64,000 nt of DNA from Pseudarthrobacter defluvii (GTDB taxonomy: Bacteria; Actinomycetota; Actinomycetes; Actinomycetales; Micrococcaceae). Of this stretch, positions 37,442-46,565 are shown one piece after another. The position numbers were made by a program, and so were the translations under genes. Positions within the stretch are counted from its first letter, which is position 1. Each line of letters opens with the position of its first letter. The notes beneath the pieces were generated by a model. That model searched no databases and had not been told where the DNA came from. It saw only the letters and a list, made by a program, of their open reading frames with translations. The stretch is from positions 2,976,001-3,040,000 of the forward strand of contig NZ_JAUSYG010000001.1 of assembly GCF_030816725.1 (NCBI RefSeq), read 5' to 3'.

Positions 37442-38674
37442 CTACTCCCCGATGGGGCCGACGGGGACGATCTTCCCGTTTTCCACCTTGTAGCCGTAAA
37501 CGGTCGGGGCCTGGAGTTCGCCCTTGGCGTCCCACTTGTAGTGCTTGCTCAGGCCGTCCTTGTCATACGCCTTGACCCAGGCCAGCAGGTCCGCACGGCT
37601 TTGCTTGCCTGCGTCGATGCCGGAGAGGAGGACGGTGGCTGCGTCGTAGCCTTCGATGGAGTACGTTCCGGGTTCTGCGCCCTTGGAGATGTCCTTGTAG
37701 GCCGTGGCGAAGTCGGGAATCAGTTCACCGGGGATGCAGGGGCAGGTGAAGTAGGCGTTGTTCGAGGCGTCGCCTGCCTGCTTGATGAACTGGTCGTCCT
37801 TCACGCCATCCGGGGCCACGAACGTTCCGGTGAAGCCCTTTCCAACCAGCTGCTGGTCAAACGGGGCGCCCTCGGCGTAGTAGCCGGCGTAGAACACGGC
37901 GTCAGCCTTGGCGTTCATGATCTTGGAGATGACTGCCGAGAAATCCTTCTGCCCCGTGGTCACCTTTTCCGTCCCGGCCAGGGCGCTGCCCAGTCCGGCG
38001 GAGGTGGAGGTTCCCAGGCCAATGCCGTAGTCGGAGTCGTCCTGGACCAGGTACACCTTCTTGGCGCCGAGCTTTCCGGTGAGGAACTTGGCGGCTGCCG
38101 GACCCTGGACGGCGTCATTGCCGAGGCCCCGGAAGAAGGTAGTCCAGCCGTTCTCGGTGAGGGTGGGGTTGGTGGCCGACGGGGTGATGTGGACCAGGCC
38201 CTTTTGCTCGAAGATGTTGCCGGTCGCCTTGGATTCACCGGAGAACGGGAGCCCGACAACACCCACGATATCCGGCTCGCTTACCAGCTGGGTGACAGGG
38301 CCGGTGGCCTTGTTGGGATCACCTTCGGTATCGAACTTCTTGAACTGGACCTGGCAGCCGGGGTTGGCCTTGTTGTGCTGGTCGATGGCCAGCTGGATGC
38401 CGTTGAAGATGTTGACGCCGAGCTGGGCGTTGGGGCCGGTCTGGGCGCCGGCGTAGGCCAGCGTGGTGGTCGAGGGGCAGGTGGCCTTGCCGTCGCCGGC
38501 AGGCTTCACGGCTCCGGACGGGACATCCACTTTCGAAATGGCGGGGATGTTCACCTTGCTGGACGAGCCCGAGCTTTCGGTGGTGCCGGGGCCCGCCTGG
38601 TTGGCACAGGCCGACAGCAGCATGCTGAATGTGGCTGCTGCTGCCAACGAGGTGAGGACTTTCTTTCGGTACAT
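37442..38674 (-). CDS. livK: Branched-chain amino acid binding lipoprotein
   Basis: The 410-aa lipoprotein has the lipobox LLSAC with lipidated Cys23, followed by a Leu/Ile/Val-binding periplasmic fold (LivJ/LivK type): KVNIPAISKVDVPSG, GAQTGPNAQLGVNIFNGIQL, IVGVVGLPFSGESKATGNIF. The gene has GGAAGG near its ATG and leads the operon livK-H-M-G-F. It lies downstream of a 250-base region with a CRP-like site. Confidence 0.92.
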   Translation of the reverse strand: MYRKKVLTSLAAAATFSMLLSACANQAGPGTTESSGSSSKVNIPAISKVDVPSGAVKPAGDGKATCPSTTTLAYAGAQTGPNAQLGVNIFNGIQLAIDQHNKANPGCQVQFKKFDTEGDPNKATGPVTQLVSEPDIVGVVGLPFSGESKATGNIFEQKGLVHITPSATNPTLTENGWTTFFRGLGNDAVQGPAAAKFLTGKLGAKKVYLVQDDSDYGIGLGTSTSAGLGSALAGTEKVTTGQKDFSAVISKIMNAKADAVFYAGYYAEGAPFDQQLVGKGFTGTFVAPDGVKDDQFIKQAGDASNNAYFTCPCIPGELIPDFATAYKDISKGAEPGTYSIEGYDAATVLLSGIDAGKQSRADLLAWVKAYDKDGLSKHYKWDAKGELQAPTVYGYKVENGKIVPVGPIGE

Positions 38675-38763
38675 GTGTCTGCCTTCCGAAACAGGGCCAT
38701 GCGATGCGCAAACGGATCAATGGGGCGCCGCGGCACCCGGAATTGGACCAGGTATTCCTGATT

Positions 38764-38799
38764 TAGCTTCAAGCTAGTGCATAGACGGCAGCGAAGCTA
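38764..38799. promoter_or_regulatory. AAGCTA half-sites upstream of livK
   Basis: TAGCTT-C-AAGCTA forms a palindrome at 38764-38776, and a third AAGCTA lies at 38794-38799 beside the CRP-like site. The set looks like a regulator site; the protein is unknown. Confidence 0.4.
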
Positions 38800-38815
38800 A
38801 GTGACAGAGGTCACA
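38800..38815. promoter_or_regulatory. CRP/GlxR-type site AGTGA-CAGAGG-TCACA upstream of livK
   Basis: It matches TGTGA-N6-TCACA apart from the first base and lies about 126-141 bases before the livK start. A CRP/GlxR protein could tie amino acid uptake to carbon state. Confidence 0.5.
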
Positions 38816-38855
38816 GCCTTATAACAGTCGTTGCCTATGTGGAATTAAATGTGGA

Positions 38856-38880
38856 AAGCCGCCTGCATCGCAGGCGGCTT
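38856..38880 (-). terminator. Terminator hairpin after the tRNA gene
   Basis: Perfect 11-bp arms (38856-38866 with 38870-38880) with a 3-base loop lie about 40 bases past the tRNA 3' end and before the livK promoter. Confidence 0.6.
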
Positions 38881-38920
38881 CCTCATGACAGGTGCTGATG
38901 GCACCGGTCGGGGACAGTTG

Positions 38921-38994
38921 TACCCCAGGTGGGACTCGAACCCACAACACGCGGATTTTAAGTCCGCTGCCTCTGCCAATTGGGCTACTGGGGC
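38921..38994 (-). tRNA. tRNA with UAA anticodon (Leu by codon), class I fold
   Basis: The 74-base RNA folds as a full cloverleaf. Acceptor arms are GCCCCAG/CTGGGGT, with one G-U pair at 1-72. The anticodon stem GCGGA/TCCGC holds the loop CTTAAAA (anticodon UAA). The T arm is GTGGG-TTCGAGT-CCCAC and the discriminator is A73. The variable region is only 5 bases (GTGTT), whereas tRNA-Leu normally has a long variable arm (class II). CCA is not encoded. Leu is assigned from the anticodon; the shape argues for caution. Confidence 0.85.
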
Positions 38995-39036
38995 GCCGGG
39001 TCAATGGTACCTGCCAGGGGCGCCTTGGCTGGAACG

Positions 39037-39077
39037 CCGACGGCGGCCGGCCCCGGGAAGGGGACGGCCGCCGTCGG
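39037..39077 (-). terminator. Terminator hairpin after ndh
   Basis: Perfect 13-bp arms (39037-39049 with 39065-39077) enclose an inner CCCC/GGGG stem. It separates ndh from the tRNA gene. Confidence 0.65.
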
Positions 39078-39105
39078 ACGCTGTGAAGCGTGGTGGAAAA
39101 ACGCG

Positions 39106-40569
39106 CTACTTGGCGTTGGCCGACACGGTTTCCTTGGGAGCGGCGGCAGCGGTGGAACCGGAGCCGGCGGGGACGGCCGCGGGTGCAGCTGCAGGCTTCG
39201 GCGCCGGGGTGGCTGCCGAGACAAAAGCGCCGCGGGGGTTGTCCAGGTCCATCAGCTGGGTGGTGTCGCGGCCTGCGAAGAAGCCGATGATCCAGTTCAG
39301 GATGACGCGGAACTTGCGCTCCACCGTGGGCATGGCCATGCCGTGGTAGCCGCGGTGGGCCAGCCAGGCCGGCGCTCCCTTGAGGCCGATGCGGCCCAGG
39401 AGGTTGATATTGGCAACGCCCTTCCACTGGCCGAAGCCGGCCACGGCACCGAGGTTCTTGTGCTTGTAGTCGGTCAGCGGCTTGTCCCAGCGCGAAGCCC
39501 ACAGGTTCTTGGCGAGGCGCTTGGCCTGGCGCAGGGCGTGCTGGGCGTTGGGCACGCAGGTGCCGTCAGGCAGGCCCTTGCCGGTGAGGTCCGGAACAGC
39601 GGCGATGTCACCGGCTGCCCAGGCGTTCTCCACGATGCCTTCGTCGCCGGAGATGCGCAGGTCCGGAAGGACGCGCACGCGGCCGCGGGGCTCGAGCGGG
39701 AAGTCGGTGGAGCGGACCATGGGGTTGGCCTGCACGCCGGCAGTCCACACCAGGGTGTCCGCCTCGAATTCCTGGGCGGGAGTCTTGTCCGGAAGGTTGA
39801 TCAGCTTCAGGGTGCCTTCGGCGCTGTCCAGCGAGGTGTTCAGGAGAACCTCGATGCCGCGGCTGCGGAGGTGCTCAACCACCCAGTCGGCCTGCTGGGC
39901 CGTGACCTCGGGCATGATGCGGCCCATGGCCTCGACCAGGACGAAGCGGACTTCCTCCTGCTTGATGCGGGGGTTGTTGCGGACTGCGGCGCGGGCGAGG
40001 TCTTCCATCTCGGTGATGCACTCGATGCCGGCGAAGCCGCCGCCGACCACCACGAAGGTGAGGGCCCGGGCGCGTGCCGTGGGGTCCGTCATGGTGGAGG
40101 CAACCTCGATGCGTTCGAGCAGCTTGTTGCGCAGCGCAACGGCTTCCTCGATGGTCTTCAGGCCGATGCCGTTGTCCGCCAAGCCCTTGATGGGGAACGT
40201 GCGGGTGATGGCGCCTGCAGCGAGCACCACGTCGAAGTAGGGCACCTCAAAGTTGTCGCCGCCATCGGCGGGAGCCACTACAGCGGTGCGGTTGACGTGG
40301 TCGATCGAGGTAACGCGGCCCTGGATCAGTTCAGTCTGCTTGAGGTGCTGGCGGTGTGATACCACCGCGTGGCGGGCTTCGATGTTGCCGCCGGCCACCT
40401 CGGGGAGGAAGGGCTGGTAGGTCATGTAGGGCAGGGGATCAACGACCGTGACGATGCCACCGGCATTCGCGATCTTCTTCTGCAGTTTCAGTGCTACGTA
40501 CAGGCCGACGTACCCGCCGCCGACGACGAGTACCCTGGGACGGTCCTGGAGCTGTGGGGTGGTTGCCAT
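39106..40569 (-). CDS. ndh: Type II NADH dehydrogenase (NDH-2)
   Basis: NDH-2 oxidises NADH and reduces quinone without pumping protons. The 487-aa flavoprotein has GGGYVG at 17-22 for FAD and VVVGGGFAGIE near 168 for NADH. The AGVQANPMV and GLPDGTCVPNAQHALRQAKR regions follow. A C-terminal amphipathic part with KFRVILNWIIGFFAGRD anchors it to the membrane, followed by an Ala/Pro tail. The ATG at 40569 sits 7 bases after TATCCT; an upstream ORF start overlaps the promoter. The CRP-like site suggests respiratory control. Confidence 0.93.
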   Translation of the reverse strand: MATTPQLQDRPRVLVVGGGYVGLYVALKLQKKIANAGGIVTVVDPLPYMTYQPFLPEVAGGNIEARHAVVSHRQHLKQTELIQGRVTSIDHVNRTAVVAPADGGDNFEVPYFDVVLAAGAITRTFPIKGLADNGIGLKTIEEAVALRNKLLERIEVASTMTDPTARARALTFVVVGGGFAGIECITEMEDLARAAVRNNPRIKQEEVRFVLVEAMGRIMPEVTAQQADWVVEHLRSRGIEVLLNTSLDSAEGTLKLINLPDKTPAQEFEADTLVWTAGVQANPMVRSTDFPLEPRGRVRVLPDLRISGDEGIVENAWAAGDIAAVPDLTGKGLPDGTCVPNAQHALRQAKRLAKNLWASRWDKPLTDYKHKNLGAVAGFGQWKGVANINLLGRIGLKGAPAWLAHRGYHGMAMPTVERKFRVILNWIIGFFAGRDTTQLMDLDNPRGAFVSAATPAPKPAAAPAAVPAGSGSTAAAAPKETVSANAK

Positions 40570-40576
40570 GGTTTCA

Positions 40577-40582
40577 AGGATA
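40577..40582 (-). promoter_or_regulatory. -10 box TATCCT for leaderless ndh
   Basis: On the minus strand TATCCT is 7 bases before the ATG. The CRP-like site is just upstream. Confidence 0.5.
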
Positions 40583-40590
40583 GCGCAGTT

Positions 40591-40606
40591 TGTGAAAATC
40601 TTCACT
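40591..40606. promoter_or_regulatory. CRP/GlxR-type site TGTGA-AAATCT-TCACT at the ndh promoter
   Basis: It matches TGTGA-N6-TCACA except for the last base. The centre lies about 30 bases before the predicted ndh transcription start, over the -35 region. It also touches the stop of the upstream protease gene. Confidence 0.5.
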
Positions 40607-42026
40607 AACTTGAAGGGTGGTCCGTAACGTGGGAATTCCGGTGCGGATGCAGCTTTTCGAGCCCTCCTGTGTCTGGTTCTTCAAGGGCAGGCGCAGGGTT
40701 GCGCGCAGCCCTGCGGAGTTGGATGGCAGCTGCCGCGATGATTGCCACGAACAGGGCAGCAAAACCGATCACGACGGCGGCGCCGATGGCACTGTCCCGC
40801 TGGGACGGCGCCTTGGCCGCGGGAACGGTTGCTTCGGGCAGCGTGGGTGCCGCGCTGGGCACTGAGGTGGCGGTTGGCAGCGGCGTTGCGGGAGCTGCGT
40901 TTCCCCGCCTGTGCACGCGGATCCATTCGGCGATGGTGCCCAGCGGATTGGCTGTGGCTTCCGGAACCTCCGCCTTGAGTGCGGCCTCGGCGTCCAAAAT
41001 GCCGTAGCCGTACAGCGGGTCCTTGCCCGGGGCCCCGGCGTCCTTCGCCGTGGTGATGATCCTGTTGATCACTTGCTCAGCAGTCATGCCCGGCCACTTG
41101 GACCGGATCAGGGCGGCCACGCCGGCAACGATGGGGGTGGAGCCGGAGGTTCCGGCCCACTCAGCGTATCCCCCGCCCGGGAGGCCGCCCAGGAGGTTCT
41201 CGGCAGGCGCGGCAACACCGATGCTGATCCCCTGTGAAGAAGCGTCAACGCTGGCCACGTTCCTGCGGTCCAGCCCGGCGACGGTGAGGACGCCCGGGAT
41301 GGTGGCGGGAGCTCCCACCTGGGTGTTGCCGCCCACCCGGTTGCCGGCCGCCGCAACAATGACCACGTCTTTTTGCTCTGCGTAGAGAAAAGCGGCGTCC
41401 CAGCTTTGCGGCCACTGCGGCGTTGTGCTGCCCAGCGAAATGTTGATTACCTTGGCGCCGTTGTCCACCGCCCAGCGGACCGCCTCCGGGATCTGGTCCT
41501 GATCGCTTTTTCCCGACGGGTTGGGCGAGCCAAGCCAGGTGGAGACCGAAAGGAGCTGGGCTTCCGGCGCCACCCCCATGATGCCGTCCGGCGGTATGCC
41601 CGCCGGGCCGGGACTTGGACTGGGGCTGGCACTGGGGCTGGGGCTGGCGGGCTGGTGGCCGCGGCCGGCCAGCATGGTGGCTACCAGGGTGCCGTGTTCG
41701 GGCTTGGAGCCAACGCTTTTCTGGCCGTCGGGCCGGCCGGAACCGGAGGCGTCGTAGCCGCCGACGACGGCTCCTTTGAGGTCCGGGTGCTGGACGTCGA
41801 TGCCGCTGTCGATGACGGCTACCTTCACGCCGGCGCCCTTGGAGACTTCCCAGGCCTTGGTGATGCCGGAATCAGCCAGCCAGTATTCCTTGTCGCGCCA
41901 TTCATCAGCCTTGGCGGAGGGTGCTGTGAAGAGGCCCGCGCAAAGGCAGCACGCTGCCAGGAGGACGGCAACCAGGGCCGCCGCCACCCGGGGCATCAAG
42001 GGAGCGGAATTCGTAGTGGAACGCAT
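40605..42026 (-). CDS. S8 family serine protease, mycosin (MycP)-like
   Basis: The 473-aa protein has an N-terminal signal/anchor, then the subtilisin triad: D73 in AVIDSGID, H111 in HGT and S294 in AGTSGSTP. A Ser/Pro low-complexity loop (about 127-142) interrupts the domain, and one helix near 414-440 with basic residues after it anchors the C terminus. Mycosins serve ESX (type VII) secretion and usually sit within an esx locus. None is seen here. It lies 4 bases past ppx and before ndh. Confidence 0.85.
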   Translation of the reverse strand: MRSTTNSAPLMPRVAAALVAVLLAACCLCAGLFTAPSAKADEWRDKEYWLADSGITKAWEVSKGAGVKVAVIDSGIDVQHPDLKGAVVGGYDASGSGRPDGQKSVGSKPEHGTLVATMLAGRGHQPASPSPSASPSPSPGPAGIPPDGIMGVAPEAQLLSVSTWLGSPNPSGKSDQDQIPEAVRWAVDNGAKVINISLGSTTPQWPQSWDAAFLYAEQKDVVIVAAAGNRVGGNTQVGAPATIPGVLTVAGLDRRNVASVDASSQGISIGVAAPAENLLGGLPGGGYAEWAGTSGSTPIVAGVAALIRSKWPGMTAEQVINRIITTAKDAGAPGKDPLYGYGILDAEAALKAEVPEATANPLGTIAEWIRVHRRGNAAPATPLPTATSVPSAAPTLPEATVPAAKAPSQRDSAIGAAVVIGFAALFVAIIAAAAIQLRRAARNPAPALEEPDTGGLEKLHPHRNSHVTDHPSS

Positions 42027-42030
42027 GGGA

Positions 42031-42978
42031 CTACCCGATACTCAGGGCGATGCCGTCGAGGATGTCGTGCTCGCTGGCGGTGGCGGCGGTAATCCTCCCG
42101 CCGGTCAACTCCCCCATCCGTTCCAGGATCCGGCGCCACACCAGTCCCCCGGCGCCGATCACGTCCACGCGTCCGGGGTGCATGTAGGGCAGCGCCGCGC
42201 GGCGGGCACGGGTCATGGTGAGCAGGTCCGTGGCGGCGGCGCGGACCTCCGCGATGGGCAGCACCGTGCCGTGGATGGCGTCGGGCGAATATTCCGGCAG
42301 GCGCAGGGCATGGGCCGTGATGGTGGTGACAGACCCGGCAACACCGACGACGGCAGTGGCATGTTCCAGCGGCACGTCGCCTCCGGCGCGGGCTATGGCG
42401 GCGTCAACGTCGGCTTCGGCGGCCGCGACCTGTTCGGGGGTGGGGGGATCGTCACGCAGGTGCCGTTCGGTCAGGCGCACGCAGCCGATGTCGACGGACT
42501 TGGCGGCGGTCACGCCCGCAGCAGTGCCCAGGACGAACTCGGTGCTTCCCCCGCCGAGATCCACAACCAGCACCTGGTGGCCATCGAGGATGGGCAGGAC
42601 GCTGCTGGCCCCGGCAAAGGACAGCGCGGCTTCCTCGTCCCCGGAGATGACTTCCGGTTCCACGCCCAGCAGGTCCCGGATTCCATCCACGAAGACGTCC
42701 CGGTTGCGTGCGTCGCGGCTGGCGGAGGTTGCCACGAAGCGGATCCGCTCCGCACCGTGCTCCTTGATCAGGCGGGCGTAGTCAGCGGTCGCGGCGAAGG
42801 TCCGTTCCAGTGCTGCCGGTGCAAGTTCGCCGGTGGCGTCCACACCCTGGCCCAGCCGGACCACGCGCATCTCCCGGACGACGTCCGTCAGCGCCGCAGT
42901 GCCGTTGCTGCGGTCGATGTCTGCGATCAGGAGCCGGATGGAGTTGGTGCCGCAATCGATGGCGGCCACGCGGGTCAT
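42031..42978 (-). CDS. ppx: Exopolyphosphatase (Ppx/GppA family)
   Basis: The 315-aa protein has the sugar-kinase fold motifs AIDCGTNSIRLL at 6-17 and VVDLGGGSTEFVLG near 140. It cuts inorganic polyphosphate, or pppGpp, from the end. Its short length suits the actinobacterial Ppx1/Ppx2 type that lacks the C-terminal HD domain. The ATG at 42978 overlaps the DUF501 stop by four bases. A longer frame to 43224 lies inside the previous gene and is not real. Eno, ftsB, DUF501 and ppx are also consecutive in mycobacteria. Confidence 0.92.
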   Translation of the reverse strand: MTRVAAIDCGTNSIRLLIADIDRSNGTAALTDVVREMRVVRLGQGVDATGELAPAALERTFAATADYARLIKEHGAERIRFVATSASRDARNRDVFVDGIRDLLGVEPEVISGDEEAALSFAGASSVLPILDGHQVLVVDLGGGSTEFVLGTAAGVTAAKSVDIGCVRLTERHLRDDPPTPEQVAAAEADVDAAIARAGGDVPLEHATAVVGVAGSVTTITAHALRLPEYSPDAIHGTVLPIAEVRAAATDLLTMTRARRAALPYMHPGRVDVIGAGGLVWRRILERMGELTGGRITAATASEHDILDGIALSIG

Positions 42979-43646
42979 TCGGCGGCCCCTGCTGATCCGG
43001 CAGACTTCCGTACGGGGGCTGGGCGGCCCACGATGTCGGGCAGGCCCTGTGGCCCGTGCCGGCTGAGGTCCCTGGACGGTGCCTCGCCGGTGGTGTCCCA
43101 GGCGCCGTCGCAGTAGCACTTGTCCGCCGTCCACCACTCGCTGATCATTCCGATCGCCTGGTCGCCCAGGGGGTTCACGCCGCTGCCCGCTGCGAGCGAG
43201 TGGCCCACCAGGACATGCAGACACTTAACGCGGGTGGGCATACCTCCGGCGGAGACGCCGTCGATCTCCGGCACCGGCCCGATGCCCGAACGCTGCCCGA
43301 TGGCGTCGCGGGCGGCCAGGTACTCCTGGTGCGCCGCCCGGTAGGCAGCGGCAAGCCCGGCGTCTCCGGCCAGCTGTTCGTTCATGCTGTTCATGACCCC
43401 TGCCGCCTCGAGCTTGGAAACCGCAGAGGTGATCACCGGGTGCGTCAGGTAAAAGGTGGTGGGAAACGGGGTGCCGTTGCTGAGGCGGGGCGCGGTGGCC
43501 GCAACCAGTGGATTTCCGCAGACGCAGCGGGCCGGAATCTCCACGACGTCGCGGACGGGACGTCCCAGCTGCCTGCTCAGTACTTCAAGGTCGTGTGCTG
43601 TCGGTTGGCGGGATTCCTCCCGGGCGGCTGCCGTGTTGTGTTCCAC
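42975..43646 (-). CDS. DUF501 domain protein
   Basis: The 223-aa protein has CVCGNPLVAATAPRLSNGTP and FPTTFYLTHP, then VKCLHVLVGHSLAAG and WWTADKCYCDGAW, the DUF501 pattern with paired cysteines that might bind metal. Function is unknown, although the gene is tightly linked to eno and ppx in actinobacteria. It starts at a GTG, 27 bases from the ftsB-like stop, with no clear ribosome site. Confidence 0.85.
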   Translation of the reverse strand: MEHNTAAAREESRQPTAHDLEVLSRQLGRPVRDVVEIPARCVCGNPLVAATAPRLSNGTPFPTTFYLTHPVITSAVSKLEAAGVMNSMNEQLAGDAGLAAAYRAAHQEYLAARDAIGQRSGIGPVPEIDGVSAGGMPTRVKCLHVLVGHSLAAGSGVNPLGDQAIGMISEWWTADKCYCDGAWDTTGEAPSRDLSRHGPQGLPDIVGRPAPVRKSAGSAGAAE

Positions 43647-43673
43647 TGTCGCGGGCCGTCCTTCCTGTGCGGT

Positions 43674-44387
43674 TCAGTCTGTGGCCGCGCGCCGGATGGA
43701 CTCCCACAGGGAATCCACCCACGGCAGATCGGCGGGGTCTTGTGCTGCTGCGCCGGCGGGGCTACTGCTTTCTCCGGCCGGCTCATCGCTGCCAAAAACC
43801 CAGTAGCCGGTTTCACCCGGCATAACCATGTTAATGCGGTCGCGGGCCTGCTGCTTGACGTAGTTGGGGTCCTGCCAGCGTGAAACCTGCTGGCGGAGGG
43901 CGTCGCCTTCGGCCTGGCGTGCTGCGATATCGGCGTGCAACGCGTCGATTTCGGCCTTTTTGTCGAAGAAGATCTTCACGGTGGGTGCCAGCATGATGGT
44001 GATGGCAATCATCACGACGGCCAGCGCGAGCATGCGCCCGGAGAACGCCTTGGCGGGAACGGGGTGCTGCTCATCTTCGCCGCCCCGGGTGTCCTTGCGG
44101 TCCGTGGAGCTGCTGCCCTTGCGGCCGGTGGGCGCCTTCGGTTTGGAACCCTCTCCCGCCCTTCCGGCGGCGGGCCGGCCCGAAGCTGCAGGCCCGTGGT
44201 TGTCCTTCGGCTTTGCCGTGTCCTTCGCTGCCGTGTTCCTGGCTCCCGCCCCGCTGCCGGCCGTTCCCTTGGCCGGGCGGAAATCCGCCCGGATGACCTC
44301 GGCACCGCCGGAGGGACCGGCGTCGGCCGTTTCCCTGGCTGGACGTGTGGGGGCGACCTTGGGGACTTTGGGGCGGCGGGTAGCCAT
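43674..44387 (-). CDS. FtsB/DivIC-type septum formation protein
   Basis: The 237-aa protein has a 115-residue basic, Ala/Pro/Gly-rich disordered N terminus, one helix at about 118-136, a coiled coil at about 141-170 with WQDPNYVKQQARDRI, and the closing GETGYWVFG. FtsB links FtsL and FtsQ in the divisome; actinobacterial homologs carry long cytoplasmic tails. AGGAG lies four bases before the ATG. It follows eno, as in mycobacteria. Confidence 0.85.
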   Translation of the reverse strand: MATRRPKVPKVAPTRPARETADAGPSGGAEVIRADFRPAKGTAGSGAGARNTAAKDTAKPKDNHGPAASGRPAAGRAGEGSKPKAPTGRKGSSSTDRKDTRGGEDEQHPVPAKAFSGRMLALAVVMIAITIMLAPTVKIFFDKKAEIDALHADIAARQAEGDALRQQVSRWQDPNYVKQQARDRINMVMPGETGYWVFGSDEPAGESSSPAGAAAQDPADLPWVDSLWESIRRAATD

Positions 44388-44458
44388 GACACTCCTGAAA
44401 CGCAGCCTGCCTGGGCCGCCAAAATCTGGGCTGGAAATGGTGCTGCCGGAAACAACAG

Positions 44459-44490
44459 CGGTGGCTATGGTCTTTCAACCATAGCCACCG
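44459..44490 (-). terminator. Terminator of eno
   Basis: Perfect 13-bp arms (44459-44471 with 44478-44490) with a 6-base loop lie 20 bases past the eno stop. Confidence 0.7.
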
Positions 44491-44510
44491 CCTGCCGGAT
44501 TACCCGGCTA

Positions 44511-45812
<1,302 letters not shown>

Positions 45813-45908
45813 TTAACGGGGGAATCAGGCAGAAAACTCGACGTACTCGTCAGGGACCAGCGTAGTCGAGAGTGCTCCGGGTTACTCAAACCGGCCAGGG
45901 GCCGGACG

Positions 45909-46565
45909 TCATGATGGCGCGTGGTCACTTTGCCCACTTTGGTTACGTTGGTAGCGGCGGACTGCGGACCGCAGCGCGCGCTCAGCGTCCATGCCGCTGT
46001 CCCGGGCGGAACGCACGACGGCGAGCAGCAGGCTTCCCAGTTCGTCCTCGCTTTCGGGGATCGGGACGCCCGCCGGAAGCTCCAGGCCCGCACGGGCTGC
46101 GCGGTCCAGCGACTTCTGCGCCCTGGCCAGCGCCGGGAGGGCCTGCGGGATACCTTCGAAGGCGTCCCGCCGTTCCGGCTTTTCGGCCCGCTTAACGGCG
46201 TCCCACTTCTGCTCGATCTCCTCGACAGTGGCGGGGAAGCTGTCCTGCAGGGTGCCGTCCGGCCGGAACACGTGCGGGTTCCGGCGGACCATCTTGGCAC
46301 CCAGGCCGCGGGCCACGTCGTCGAACGTGAAGGCGCCGCGCTCCTGTGCGAGCCGGGCGTGCAGCACCACCTGGAGCAGGACGTCGCCGAGCTCGCCCTG
46401 GAGCTCGGCATCCGGGTGGCCGTCCTCGATGGTCTCGGCCACCTCATACGCCTCCTCGAGGAGGTACTCCAGCAGCGATGCGTGGGTCAGGGCGCCCATC
46501 CAGGGGCAGTGTTCGCGCAGCTGGGCGATGACCTCGATCAGGCGTTCGACGGGGGTTTCAGCCAA
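45909..46565 (-). CDS. mazG: Nucleoside triphosphate pyrophosphohydrolase MazG
   Basis: MazG hydrolyses damaged or excess NTPs to NMPs and may keep ppGpp in check. The 218-aa protein has LLEEAYEVAETIEDG and ELGDVLLQVVLHAR, the E-x2-E and E-x2-D helices that bind magnesium, followed by KWDAVKRAEK. It begins with a TTG 8 bases inside the adenosine deaminase stop, so the two genes overlap. The usual CPWD...QTH appears as CPWMGALTH, which may weaken substrate contact. Confidence 0.88.
   Translation of the reverse strand: MAETPVERLIEVIAQLREHCPWMGALTHASLLEYLLEEAYEVAETIEDGHPDAELQGELGDVLLQVVLHARLAQERGAFTFDDVARGLGAKMVRRNPHVFRPDGTLQDSFPATVEEIEQKWDAVKRAEKPERRDAFEGIPQALPALARAQKSLDRAARAGLELPAGVPIPESEDELGSLLLAVVRSARDSGMDAERALRSAVRRYQRNQSGQSDHAPS

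Noticed and set aside
38921..38994. Suppressor tRNA reading a stop codon
   Set aside because: The anticodon UAA pairs with codon UUA; a suppressor of the UAA stop would need UUA as anticodon.
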